Source: Gammaproteobacteria bacterium (GTDB taxonomy: Bacteria; Pseudomonadota; Gammaproteobacteria; UBA6429; Thiohalophilaceae). Taken from it: a stretch of DNA of 6,271 bases. Within the stretch, counting starts at the first letter, position 1, and the number at the start of each line of letters is the position of its first letter. The position numbers and the translations under genes were made by a program. Positions 1 to 5,931 of this stretch are shown in pieces. The DNA is taken from the NCBI GenBank assembly GCA_024641445.1, contig JAHEDA010000147.1, positions 1-6,271 on the forward strand. Direction: 5' to 3'. The notes under the pieces are model-generated. The model saw only the letters and a list, made by a program, of their open reading frames with translations. It was not told where the DNA came from and searched no databases.

Positions 1-270
1 GAGCTATCCCACCGCATGGATCACTGCCTTGTAGGATAGCTCCCCGGCCGAGGTATAGACGGCCATGCCGCTCTCCAGCGCCCCATACTCTCGAATCAGC
101 TGCTGGCTCTCCATCTTTAGGCGCTCACCCGCCCGTTGCTGGATCTGGCCGGCCACACCACCGCCATGCAGCAACATACCATTGGCGGCATTGACGATGA
201 CGTCTACCGGGGCGGCCAACAGGTCGGCCACCTCCAGGATCAGCTCACGGTCGCCATAAAGAAAACGCAT
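1..270 (-). CDS. Macro-domain (ADP-ribose-binding) protein, partial
   Basis: This is the N-terminal part of a macro-domain protein; the C-terminus lies beyond the left edge. Macro domains bind ADP-ribose or its derivatives, and some hydrolyse ADP-ribosyl groups or O-acetyl-ADP-ribose. The sequence shows an early GD pair, the strand VDVIVNAAN, and the glycine-rich loop HGGGVAG, the classic ligand-binding signature. The ATG at 268-270 is preferred because it begins MRFLYGD, putting the GD close to the N-terminus as is usual in the family. A GTG at 292-294 would add eight residues, and neither start has a clear SD motif. A perfect minus-strand TATAAT at 315-320 could serve either start. The gene is divergent from the Spy-like gene. 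Family assignment is firm; the exact substrate cannot be told. Confidence 0.82.
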
Positions 271-314
271 CGCTGGAGAAGTCACGCAGGGCACTCAGTG
301 GGAATGATTTGTTC

Positions 315-320
315 ATTATA
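315..320 (-). promoter_or_regulatory. Candidate -10 box for the macro-domain gene
   Basis: The minus strand reads TATAAT here, a perfect sigma-70 -10 hexamer, 21 bases before the alternative GTG and 45 before the preferred ATG. No good -35 hexamer is seen 16-18 bases upstream, so the promoter call rests on the -10 alone. Confidence 0.35.
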
Positions 321-375
321 CTTCGTCAGCGCCAATGCGCTACGGCAAGATAGCACCTCACAGCCTCTACACTTT

Positions 376-390
376 GATACAAACTGATAC
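376..390 (+). promoter_or_regulatory. Direct repeat GATAC-N5-GATAC, candidate response-regulator site
   Basis: Two GATAC copies are separated by five bases, a 10-bp period. OmpR-family regulators bind tandem half-sites on one DNA face, and the E. coli CpxR box has this 5-N5-5 layout. The repeat lies 72 bases before the Spy-like start codon, where an activator site for a CpxP-type gene would be expected. That the neighbouring regulator binds here is inference. GATAC also occurs singly elsewhere in the window, so chance is possible. Confidence 0.3.
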
Positions 391-461
391 CGAACCACAA
401 CAGACTCATAGCCATAGCAGGCCTATGCTTGCCCCATCGTTAATCACAGGAGAATGCAACG

Positions 462-926
462 ATGATTAAAGTCCTAACCAATATATTCGCCGTGCTAGGG
501 CTTATTGCTACCCTCGGGGTTGCGATAGGCGTCACATACCATCATTTTTACGGCCCGGAGCATCGCGCCGAATGGATCGTCAAGCGCATCAGCAGCAAAC
601 TTGACCTCGATACAACACAGTCGGCCAAGTTACAGGCCGTAATTGATACCGTAAACTCACTGCGGCAGGACAAGTTCAAGTCACACGAGCAGGTACTGGA
701 TCAGATCCGCAACAGTATCAAGTCGGATACACTGGACAAGCAACTGCTGTTAGGCATGGTCAATGAACATGCCGATACCGTAAAGCAACTGGCCCCAGCC
801 GTGATTGATAAACTGGCGGAGTTCCATGCCAGCCTGACCCCGGCGCAACGAGAAAAGTTGGCAGATCACCTCGACAGGTTCCGCCATGGTGGCAAGTTCT
901 GTGGACGGCATGGGCATAAGGAGTAA
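462..926 (+). CDS. Spy/CpxP-like membrane-anchored periplasmic protein
   Basis: The 154-residue protein has one N-terminal membrane segment (about residues 4-26) with no clear signal-peptidase site, so it is probably anchored with its helical body in the periplasm. The body resembles the Spy/CpxP/ZraP group: a first motif LDLDTTQ at residues 47-53 and a second, LTPAQ, at 125-129, matching the LTxxQ repeats. These proteins act as periplasmic chaperones, or as metal or stress sensors that modulate a partner kinase. The tail (136-153) is rich in His and has one Cys (H136, H142, C147, H150, H152), which suggests metal binding. The ATG is supported by AGGAGA at 448-453, eight bases upstream. The regulator gene follows 121 bases later on the same strand, supporting a CpxP-like role. 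The family is fairly sure; the signal sensed is unknown. Confidence 0.7.
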   Translation: MIKVLTNIFAVLGLIATLGVAIGVTYHHFYGPEHRAEWIVKRISSKLDLDTTQSAKLQAVIDTVNSLRQDKFKSHEQVLDQIRNSIKSDTLDKQLLLGMVNEHADTVKQLAPAVIDKLAEFHASLTPAQREKLADHLDRFRHGGKFCGRHGHKE

Positions 927-944
927 TACCCGCTAGACTGCGCG

Positions 945-983
945 ATACAAGCCCCATACCCTCACCCGGTGCGGGGCTTGTAT
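945..983 (+). terminator. Strong hairpin after the Spy-like gene, no U tract
   Basis: A perfect 11-bp inverted repeat (945-955 with 973-983) encloses a loop that can form four further pairs (957-960 with 968-971). It begins 18 bases after the Spy-like stop codon. No T run follows, so it is not a canonical intrinsic terminator. It could instead be a partial attenuator or an mRNA 3'-end stabiliser that sets the ratio between the Spy-like gene and the regulator genes. Confidence 0.4.
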
Positions 984-1005
984 ACGTCAGAAAACCACGG
1001 TAATA

Positions 1006-1023
1006 CTTGCCCCACCAGGCAAG
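1006..1023 (+). other. Small hairpin in the leader of the response regulator
   Basis: CTTGCC at 1006-1011 and GGCAAG at 1018-1023 form a perfect 6-bp stem with a 6-nt loop, 24 bases before the regulator's GTG. It lies after the larger hairpin at 945-983. It may be a regulatory leader structure or a protein-binding palindrome; no function is proven. Confidence 0.3.
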
Positions 1024-1047
1024 ACTCCTAGCCAAAGAGATCGATAC

Positions 1048-1749
1048 GTGCCAAAACGCATCCTGATCATCGATGACGACCTCGCACTCTGCGAACTGTT
1101 GCAGTCCTTCCTGCTGCGCTACGATTACGACGTCGCCACTGCACAACACCCGGATCAGGGAATCTCGTTGTTGCACCAATACAAACCAGACCTGATTATT
1201 CTCGATGTCATGTTGCCAGGCCGCGACGGTTTCGCTGTATTACAGGAGCTACGTCGAGAACACAGCATCCCGGTGATCATGCTGACCGCGCGCGGAGACG
1301 TCATGGATAAGGTCGTCGGCCTGGAAATGGGTGCCGATGATTATCTGCCCAAACCCTTTGAACCTCGTGAGCTGGTTGCGCGCATTCAAACCGTATTACG
1401 CCGCAGCCATCCAGTGACAATGGACAATAAGGTGTTTACCAGCGATGGACTTTCTGTTGACCTCCTTAAGCGTACTGCCTCACTGCACAAACAAGTTCTG
1501 GACATCAGCACCATGGAATTCGAGCTGTTGGCCCTCCTGATACGCCATCCCGGAAAAATCATGTCACGCGACGACATTATGGAGAACCTTAAAGGCATGG
1601 ACTGGGACGCACTCAACCGCACCGTCGATATTACGATCTCGCGTCTACGCCAACGTCTGCAGGATGACCCAAAACAGCCGCGCTTTATAAAAACGGTGTG
1701 GGGTAAGGGTTATCAGTTTATCGCCGAGGTCACGCATGCTGCGCCATAA
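1048..1749 (+). CDS. OmpR-family response regulator, CpxR-like
   Basis: This is a 233-residue cytoplasmic transcription regulator, switched by phosphorylation from a partner kinase. The receiver domain covers about residues 4-118: acidic cluster D9-D10-D11, phospho-acceptor D53 in LDVMLPG, T80 in MLTARG, and K102 in PKPF. The C-terminal winged-helix DNA-binding domain covers about 128-226, with NRTVDITISRLRQRL (190-204) as recognition region and TVWGKGYQF (216-224) as the wing. The stretch PVIMLTARG through GADDYLPKPF to RELVARI is very close to CpxR/RstA-type regulators. The start is GTG with a weak AGAGA (1036-1040); it gives a standard N-terminus, MPKRILIIDDD. Its last 14 bases overlap the kinase gene, so the two are almost certainly translationally coupled. 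It probably controls the Spy-like gene upstream. Confidence 0.93.
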   Translation: MPKRILIIDDDLALCELLQSFLLRYDYDVATAQHPDQGISLLHQYKPDLIILDVMLPGRDGFAVLQELRREHSIPVIMLTARGDVMDKVVGLEMGADDYLPKPFEPRELVARIQTVLRRSHPVTMDNKVFTSDGLSVDLLKRTASLHKQVLDISTMEFELLALLIRHPGKIMSRDDIMENLKGMDWDALNRTVDITISRLRQRLQDDPKQPRFIKTVWGKGYQFIAEVTHAAP

Positions 1750-3067
1750 ACATTCTCACCATTGGGGTCACTCAATATTTTTCCGCTTACTTCTTATATT
1801 CGGCATCAGTGGACTGCTACTAATCATCCTCGTTGCGACCAGCGCGCATCTCCTCAGCAATCATGAACGCGCCCAGGGTCATGCCCTGGCAAAGAATCTC
1901 GAATACTACGCCGACTATCTTGTTCAGGAATGGGGGCAGCCACCCGACCCACGCAAGCTGCACAAAAGCGCCGAGGAATTAGGTTTTCAGGTTATGGTGG
2001 AAAAGGAGAATCAATTCTGGTTTAGTCATCAGCGCCTCAGCATTCCTCCCTCTAATGAACTGCATACACGCAATGGGAATACAAAACTGAAGTGGGGACC
2101 CTATAAAGGCACGTTTTATATTGTTTATCAACAAAACAACTACCGTTACATCTTTGCCGTTACCCATTCCCCGCTGGGTGATAACTCATGGTGGTTTTTT
2201 CTCGCCCTGGCAATAAGCATCATCCTGGTCCTCGGCCTTGCATACGGCGGTGTCCGCCGATTACTGCGCCCCATACACGCACTGACGGAGGGTGCAGAAC
2301 AGATCGGCAACGGTAAGCTGGACCACCAAATCACCGTCCCTCGTCATGGTGAGCTCAAATATGTAGTGCAGGCCTTTAACGATATGGCGCTACAGATCCA
2401 ACGCATGATCAAAAATAAGGAGCAACTCTTGTTCGATGTCAGCCATGAGTTGCGCTCACCCCTCACCCGCATGAAGCTGGCGCTGGAGTTTGTCGAAGAC
2501 TCCAAGGCGCGGTTACAACTGGACAGCAACCTCCGGACTATGGAGCAGATGATCACGGAGTTGCTGGAATCAGCGCGCATGGACAATGCACACCAGGCGC
2601 TCCACCTGAGCAGCTTCGATATTGGCGAGTTGATCCGCGACAATATCATGGGCTTTGCAGGACGTAAGCCTGGCATCGAACTCAGTGTCGACACACAAGC
2701 ACTACGTATCGAGGCCGATCGCGAACGTCTCGCCATCGTGTTACGCAACCTGCTGGAAAACGCCCTCAAATACTCAGAGCATCAGGCCAAGGCCGTGCAG
2801 ATAGACTGGCGGGCAGACGAGACATTGACGCTGAGTGTTTGTGACTTCGGCAACGGCATCCCTGTCGAGGAGAGGCAACATGTATTCGAACCCTTTTATC
2901 GTGTGGACAAATCACGCCAGAGTGTCACCGGCGGCTACGGCCTGGGACTCAGCCTGTGTAAGAAGATCATCGAGGTCCATCGCGGTAGCATCGAGATTGT
3001 AGACAATCATCCCAATGGCTCATGCATCCAAATCAAGTTACCCCTCCGTCAATCCGACCGGGCATAA
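1736..3067 (+). CDS. Sensor histidine kinase, CpxA-like
   Basis: This 443-residue inner-membrane kinase should autophosphorylate and pass the phosphate to the regulator encoded just upstream. The order is: a short His-rich cytoplasmic N-terminus (H4, H6, H8, H9, H12), a first membrane segment (about 14-38), a periplasmic sensor region (about 39-151), a second membrane segment (about 152-171), a HAMP linker (about 173-225), the H-box FDVSHELRSPLTR with H237, and the ATPase domain. The last shows the N-box around N338-N342, the G1 box DFGNGI (370-375), the F-box FEPFYR (384-389) and the G2 box GGYGLGL (399-405). All catalytic motifs are intact. The ATG overlaps the regulator by 14 bases and is preceded by GAGGT at 1726-1730. 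The short sensor region with no named domain is like CpxA; the ligand cannot be read from sequence. Confidence 0.93.
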   Translation: MLRHKHSHHWGHSIFFRLLLIFGISGLLLIILVATSAHLLSNHERAQGHALAKNLEYYADYLVQEWGQPPDPRKLHKSAEELGFQVMVEKENQFWFSHQRLSIPPSNELHTRNGNTKLKWGPYKGTFYIVYQQNNYRYIFAVTHSPLGDNSWWFFLALAISIILVLGLAYGGVRRLLRPIHALTEGAEQIGNGKLDHQITVPRHGELKYVVQAFNDMALQIQRMIKNKEQLLFDVSHELRSPLTRMKLALEFVEDSKARLQLDSNLRTMEQMITELLESARMDNAHQALHLSSFDIGELIRDNIMGFAGRKPGIELSVDTQALRIEADRERLAIVLRNLLENALKYSEHQAKAVQIDWRADETLTLSVCDFGNGIPVEERQHVFEPFYRVDKSRQSVTGGYGLGLSLCKKIIEVHRGSIEIVDNHPNGSCIQIKLPLRQSDRA

Positions 3068-3108
3068 ATCATTGCTCTCGCGGAGAGTACGATTCCCGGG
3101 CCTGCATC

Positions 3109-3117
3109 TGCTAGAAT
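3109..3117 (+). promoter_or_regulatory. Candidate extended -10 promoter for the permease
   Basis: TGCTAGAAT matches the extended -10 form TGnTATAAT with one mismatch in the hexamer. Transcription would begin near 3124, placing the whole fold-back element in the 5' leader of the permease mRNA. There is no clear -35 hexamer, which extended -10 promoters can tolerate. Confidence 0.3.
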
Positions 3118-3130
3118 AGGTTCTCTTTCA

Positions 3131-3235
3131 CTAAATAAGTGTTCCGAAATGGTACCCATCTACCCCCTCATCCTAGCCTTCTCCCTGAGGGAGAAGGAAT
3201 CGTTCGGTGGATACCCTTTTGGAACGGTTATTTAG
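3131..3235. repeat. Fold-back (MITE/REP-like) element with terminal inverted repeats
   Basis: The left arm 3131-3160 and the reverse complement of 3206-3235 agree at 24 of 30 positions by my count. They share an outer block CTAAATAA and then GTTCC. Between them a perfect 9-bp hairpin, CCTTCTCCC (3177-3185) with GGGAGAAGG (3189-3197), has a TGA loop. The core, with its preceding CCCCTCATCCTAGCC, resembles a REP-type palindrome dispersed in many proteobacterial genomes. I see no protein in it, and no clear target duplication beyond a possible CTA/TAG at the ends. Such elements are normally moved by enzymes encoded elsewhere. It fills most of the gap between the kinase and the permease. Confidence 0.65.
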
Positions 3236-3258
3236 AAGACCCCCCAGCGCCAAGCTGT

Positions 3259-3993
3259 ATGTTCCCGGATTTCACGCCTCTCGATATCGCCTTCACCGGC
3301 CTGCTGTTTATCTGGGCGGGCTTTGTCCGCAGTGGCCTCGGCTTTGGCGGCGCCGCCCTCGGCCTGCCCCTGATGCTGTTTATCTACGACCAACCTTTGT
3401 ATTGGTTGCCCATCATCGGGTGTCATTTGCTATTCTTCTCCGCCACCACCCTGCGCACACGGCTTCACGATGTGGACTGGGCCTACCTCAAACACTCCAG
3501 CATCTATATCGTGCCCGCTGCAATTGTCGGGGTGCTGGGTCTGATCAACCTGCCCAACACCTGGCTGTTGTATTTCATCTATGGCATTACCCTGTTCTAT
3601 GCCTTGATGTGGATGCTGAACCTGAAGATCCATAGCGAAAAGAGCTGGAGCGACAAGTTATTGCTGATTGTGGGTGGCTATGTGGCGGGGACCTCACTCT
3701 CGGGTGCGCCGATCATGGTGGCGGTGTTCATGCGCAACATCAGCCTCAACAAACTGCGCAATACCATGTTCGTACTCTGGTTTGTGCTGGTATCGATCAA
3801 GATGGGGACCTTTATCGCCTTCTCGGTCGACCTGCACCTGACCACGGCCCTGGTACTCCTCCCCATCGCCGCCATTGGTCACATCATCGGCCTCAAGACC
3901 CACGAGACGATCTTGCAAAACGACGCACTTTTTAAACGTGTGATTGGTGGGTTTTTATTTGTGGTGAGCCTGGTTGGGCTGCTACACATATAG
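3259..3993 (+). CDS. TauE/SafE-family sulfite/anion permease
   Basis: This 244-residue integral membrane protein belongs to the TauE/SafE (DUF81) family, whose studied members export or transport sulfite, sulfoacetate or related anions. The family's two-fold pattern is visible: GLGFGGAALGLPLML (about residues 26-40) in the first half and GTSLSGAPIMVAVF (144-157) in the second. About seven to eight hydrophobic segments are spread along the chain, including 8-22, 29-43, 47-62, 82-96, 102-120, 134-157, 168-190, 195-212 and 227-243. The frame is open back to a GTG at 3139, but that stretch is the translated fold-back element, so the ATG beginning MFPDFTPLDI is chosen. It has no strong SD motif. 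The real substrate is unknown; no sulfur genes are nearby. Family is firm, start fairly sure. Confidence 0.82.
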   Translation: MFPDFTPLDIAFTGLLFIWAGFVRSGLGFGGAALGLPLMLFIYDQPLYWLPIIGCHLLFFSATTLRTRLHDVDWAYLKHSSIYIVPAAIVGVLGLINLPNTWLLYFIYGITLFYALMWMLNLKIHSEKSWSDKLLLIVGGYVAGTSLSGAPIMVAVFMRNISLNKLRNTMFVLWFVLVSIKMGTFIAFSVDLHLTTALVLLPIAAIGHIIGLKTHETILQNDALFKRVIGGFLFVVSLVGLLHI

Positions 3994-4056
3994 TTATTGT
4001 TGCCTCTGTAAAAATCCGCCTGACCCTGACCACATATAAATGTTTCTCACCTACCC

Positions 4057-4085
4057 TTGATTAAACCATATATTTCCACTATTCT
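4057..4085 (+). promoter_or_regulatory. Sigma-70-like promoter of arsR
   Basis: TTGATT (4057-4062) and TATTCT (4080-4085) are separated by exactly 17 bases, each matching four of six consensus bases. The expected transcription start is close to the arsR ATG at 4092. An AT-rich stretch between the boxes would be a natural place for ArsR to bind and block polymerase, though I see no clean operator palindrome. Confidence 0.5.
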
Positions 4086-4091
4086 GGTATT

Positions 4092-4388
4092 ATGGAATTA
4101 TTTGAGGCAAGTGACATCCTGGCAGCCCTCGGGCACGAGACCCGTCTGGGGATTTTCCGTTACCTCGTACAACAAGGTCCAGAGGGCGTGCCTGCAGGGA
4201 TAATTGGCGAGGCCTTTGAGTTGCCTGGCGCTACTCTGTCACATCACCTCAATTCCATGCGACAGGCAGGCATTATCAAACAGCAACGACAAGGCCGTTC
4301 CCTGCTCTATACCGCAGATTTTCAGCATATGAACGAATTAATGGGCTTTTTATTGAAGGATTGCTGCAAAGGGCAATGCACACCATAA
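4092..4388 (+). CDS. arsR: ArsR-family arsenic-responsive repressor
   Basis: This 98-residue cytoplasmic winged-helix repressor is of the ArsR/SmtB type. The N-terminal part LAALGHETRLGIFRYLV (about 10-26) is the conserved start of the domain, and LPGATLSHHLNSMRQAGII (about 44-62) is the helix-turn-helix with recognition helix, followed by the wing QQRQGRSLLYT. It lacks the CVC metal motif of the plasmid R773 ArsR in helix 3. Instead it ends in DCCKGQC, with C91, C92 and C96, much like the C-terminal Cys trio used by the Acidithiobacillus ferrooxidans ArsR to bind trivalent arsenic. It probably represses itself and arsI, which begins 35 bases downstream, until As(III) or methylarsenite binds. 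No SD motif precedes the ATG, and the promoter sits so close that the mRNA may be leaderless. Confidence 0.85.
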   Translation: MELFEASDILAALGHETRLGIFRYLVQQGPEGVPAGIIGEAFELPGATLSHHLNSMRQAGIIKQQRQGRSLLYTADFQHMNELMGFLLKDCCKGQCTP

Positions 4389-4423
4389 GCAAGTCATGAG
4401 TAACCAAAACAGGAGAAATCACC

Positions 4424-4885
4424 ATGCAACGATTGCACATACATGTCTCAGTACCCAATCTGGAAAAGAGCATCCAGTTCTACAACTCATTATTCCATGC
4501 AGAGCCAAGTGTCACCAAGGAGAATTATGCGAAGTGGATGCTGGATAGCCCGGCCGTAAATTTTGCAATTTCAACCGGCCGCAATAAAGTCGGTCTGAAT
4601 CATTTAGGGTTCCAGTTCGATAGTGATGACGAAGTAAATGCGGTTCAAGACCGCCTATCGAAGCAGAATTACCTGGGGACGACTGAAAAAAATGCGGATT
4701 GCTGCTACGCCAATTCAAATAAATACTGGACCATCGACCCGGCCGGTATCGCATGGGAGCAATTCCACACCCTGGATACGATACCAACGTATGGTGCAGG
4801 GCCCAGCAAGGGGTTAAAGTTCAAGGCATTTGGGAATAAGACACTCATAAAGATGAAGAACTCCCTTTCTGCCTGTTGTTCCTGA
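4424..4885 (+). CDS. arsI: ArsI C-As lyase (methylarsenite demethylase)
   Basis: This 153-residue enzyme of the vicinal oxygen chelate (glyoxalase/dioxygenase) fold matches ArsI, a non-haem Fe(II) dioxygenase that splits the carbon-arsenic bond of trivalent methyl- and aromatic arsenicals to give As(III). The start MQRLHIHVSVPNLEKSIQFY, the block YAKWMLDSPAVNFAIS (35-50) and NHLGFQ (59-64) are typical of the ArsI/CadI family. Likely iron ligands are H5, H60 and E112, the last in the block DPAGIAWEQFHT. C93-C94 in DCCYA is the expected substrate-binding Cys pair. A further CC is at 151-152, near the C-terminus. AGGAGA at 4411-4416 lies seven bases before the ATG. Co-transcription with arsR is expected. 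CadI-type annotation as a cadmium-induced protein is the main alternative; ArsI is preferred given the Cys pair and the arsR neighbour. Confidence 0.87.
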   Translation: MQRLHIHVSVPNLEKSIQFYNSLFHAEPSVTKENYAKWMLDSPAVNFAISTGRNKVGLNHLGFQFDSDDEVNAVQDRLSKQNYLGTTEKNADCCYANSNKYWTIDPAGIAWEQFHTLDTIPTYGAGPSKGLKFKAFGNKTLIKMKNSLSACCS

Positions 4886-4906
4886 TAAGTTCTGCTACCC
4901 GTCCGT

Positions 4907-4957
4907 AGAGGTTATGGCCGTCTTGATTCTATCTGATAAAAAAGACCCATAGCCTCT
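4907..4957. terminator. Inverted repeat between convergent arsI and phnA genes
   Basis: 4907-4917 pairs with 4947-4957 in an 11-bp stem with one G-T pair. After a 2-nt bulge it continues for five more pairs (4920-4924 with 4942-4946). A second short GC hairpin (4958-4962 with 4967-4971) lies directly beside it, and a run of six A (4938-4943) gives six T on the minus strand. The site lies between two convergent stop codons, so a bidirectional terminator is likely, although the T run sits inside the stem-loop rather than after it. Confidence 0.45.
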
Positions 4958-4972
4958 CCGGGCCTGCCCGGA

Positions 4973-5314
4973 CTATATCTTCTTCACGAACTCCGACTTC
5001 AGACCCATCTGGCCAATGCCATCGATCTTGCAGTCGATATTGTGGTCGCCCTCCACCAGCCGAATGTTCTTGACCTTGGTGCCAACCTTAACCACCGAGG
5101 ACGAACCCTTCACCTTTAAGTCCTTAATGATGGTGACGCTGTCACCGTCCTGCAGCAGATTGCCGTGGGCATCTTTCACCACCAGCCCCGCCTCGGCGGC
5201 TGCGGCCACGGCGTCCCTCGACCACTCGTGTGCGCACTCGGGGCAGATATACATCGCGCCATCTTCGTAGGTATATTCCGAGCCACACTTGGGGCAGGCG
5301 GGTGGATTGCTCAT
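4973..5314 (-). CDS. yjdM: PhnA/YjdM zinc-ribbon protein
   Basis: This 113-residue soluble protein matches the PhnA/YjdM family, once linked by name to alkylphosphonate use but without a proven role in the C-P lyase pathway. The N-terminal zinc ribbon has two CxxC pairs, C7/C10 (CPKC) and C24/C27 (CPEC), followed by HEW. The C-terminal PhnA domain (about 45-113) includes VKDAHGNLLQDGDSVTIIKDLKVKGSS and ends GLKSEFVKKI, nearly identical in style to the E. coli protein. Length is normal for the family. The ATG is supported by AGGAGA on the minus strand (5319-5324), four bases away. It follows the DUF2938 gene after 60 bases. No phosphonate genes are nearby, so function stays open. Confidence 0.92.
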   Translation of the reverse strand: MSNPPACPKCGSEYTYEDGAMYICPECAHEWSRDAVAAAAEAGLVVKDAHGNLLQDGDSVTIIKDLKVKGSSSVVKVGTKVKNIRLVEGDHNIDCKIDGIGQMGLKSEFVKKI

Positions 5315-5374
5315 GTGTTCTCCTGAGTTCTAATTTTTCCAATGCGATGTCTATACCGGCAACGCAGAATGCCA

Positions 5375-5872
5375 CTAGTGACTTATATATGACCCCAGTG
5401 TAATCACTGCACCGACACCAAAACCATAAGGGATATGGGAGAGTGTACTGGCCAATACTGGATTACTACCTTGCGGTCCACGGCGACCAAACATCCCCCA
5501 GCCAAAAGAGGGGAGCAGGATGAACCAGGGCAACATGGATGTGGCCAACCCGAAGACGATACCCCCGGGGATATGATTGCCTCGAAGTGGACAACCCAGC
5601 ACCACTAACAACATAGGGTAGATCAAGGCCACGCCACCACCTCCAATCAGGAAGTGGAACGCCCATCCGACACCTACCTCGTGTTGTAAAGACTTCGTAT
5701 CATGTATGTTTTGGTGTAGAACCTTTCCGTGCAACAAACCGATGAACCACCGGCCGATCAATGCAACGCTCACGCCACTGTAGATGCCACGCTTAGCGGC
5801 ATATGCCTCTGTAACATCCATCAGGAGCGCCCCAACAATACCACCCAGAAAAGCCCATACCAACATTTCCAT
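5375..5872 (-). CDS. DUF2938-family membrane protein
   Basis: This 165-residue protein of unknown function fits DUF2938. Typical features are an N-terminal membrane segment ending in LLMDVTEAYAAKRG (about 4-29), the motif LIGRWFIGLLHGKVLHQNI (38-56), GWAFHFLIGGGGVALIY (69-85), a segment GIVFGLATSMLPWFILLPSFGWGMFG (104-129), and a C-terminal SHIPYGFGVGAVITLG (145-160). About four membrane segments are visible, so it is an inner-membrane protein. Length is normal for the family. The ATG at 5870-5872 is preceded by a GGGG stretch that is a weak SD motif; a second ATG two codons later is also possible. It lies between the thioesterase-like gene (59-base gap) and yjdM (60-base gap) on the same strand. 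No biochemical role is known to me. Confidence 0.75.
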   Translation of the reverse strand: MEMLVWAFLGGIVGALLMDVTEAYAAKRGIYSGVSVALIGRWFIGLLHGKVLHQNIHDTKSLQHEVGVGWAFHFLIGGGGVALIYPMLLVVLGCPLRGNHIPGGIVFGLATSMLPWFILLPSFGWGMFGRRGPQGSNPVLASTLSHIPYGFGVGAVITLGSYISH

Positions 5873-5931
5873 TTACTGCCCCGCTCACACAATATTGTTT
5901 TACGTTATCGAGACCCCACGTTAATGGGACA

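Noticed and set aside
760..1179. Minus-strand open frame of 139 codons across the Spy-like end and the regulator start
   Set aside because: It overlaps two well-supported plus-strand genes and the 945-983 hairpin, and its translation shows no recognisable domain.
2344..2769. Minus-strand open frame of 141 codons opposite the kinase
   Set aside because: It is antisense to the conserved H-box and ATPase region; Ser/Arg-rich composition is typical of a shadow frame.
3075..3087. CTCTC/GAGAG hairpin after the kinase stop as a terminator
   Set aside because: The stem is only five pairs with a 3-nt loop and no T run follows, so it is too weak to call.
3207..3635. Plus-strand open frame of 142 codons in another frame of the permease gene
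   Set aside because: Arg/His/Pro-rich translation without domains; the permease frame carries the clear TauE/SafE motifs.
3994..4056. Possible terminator after the permease
   Set aside because: I found no hairpin with a T run; only a short TGACC direct repeat is seen.
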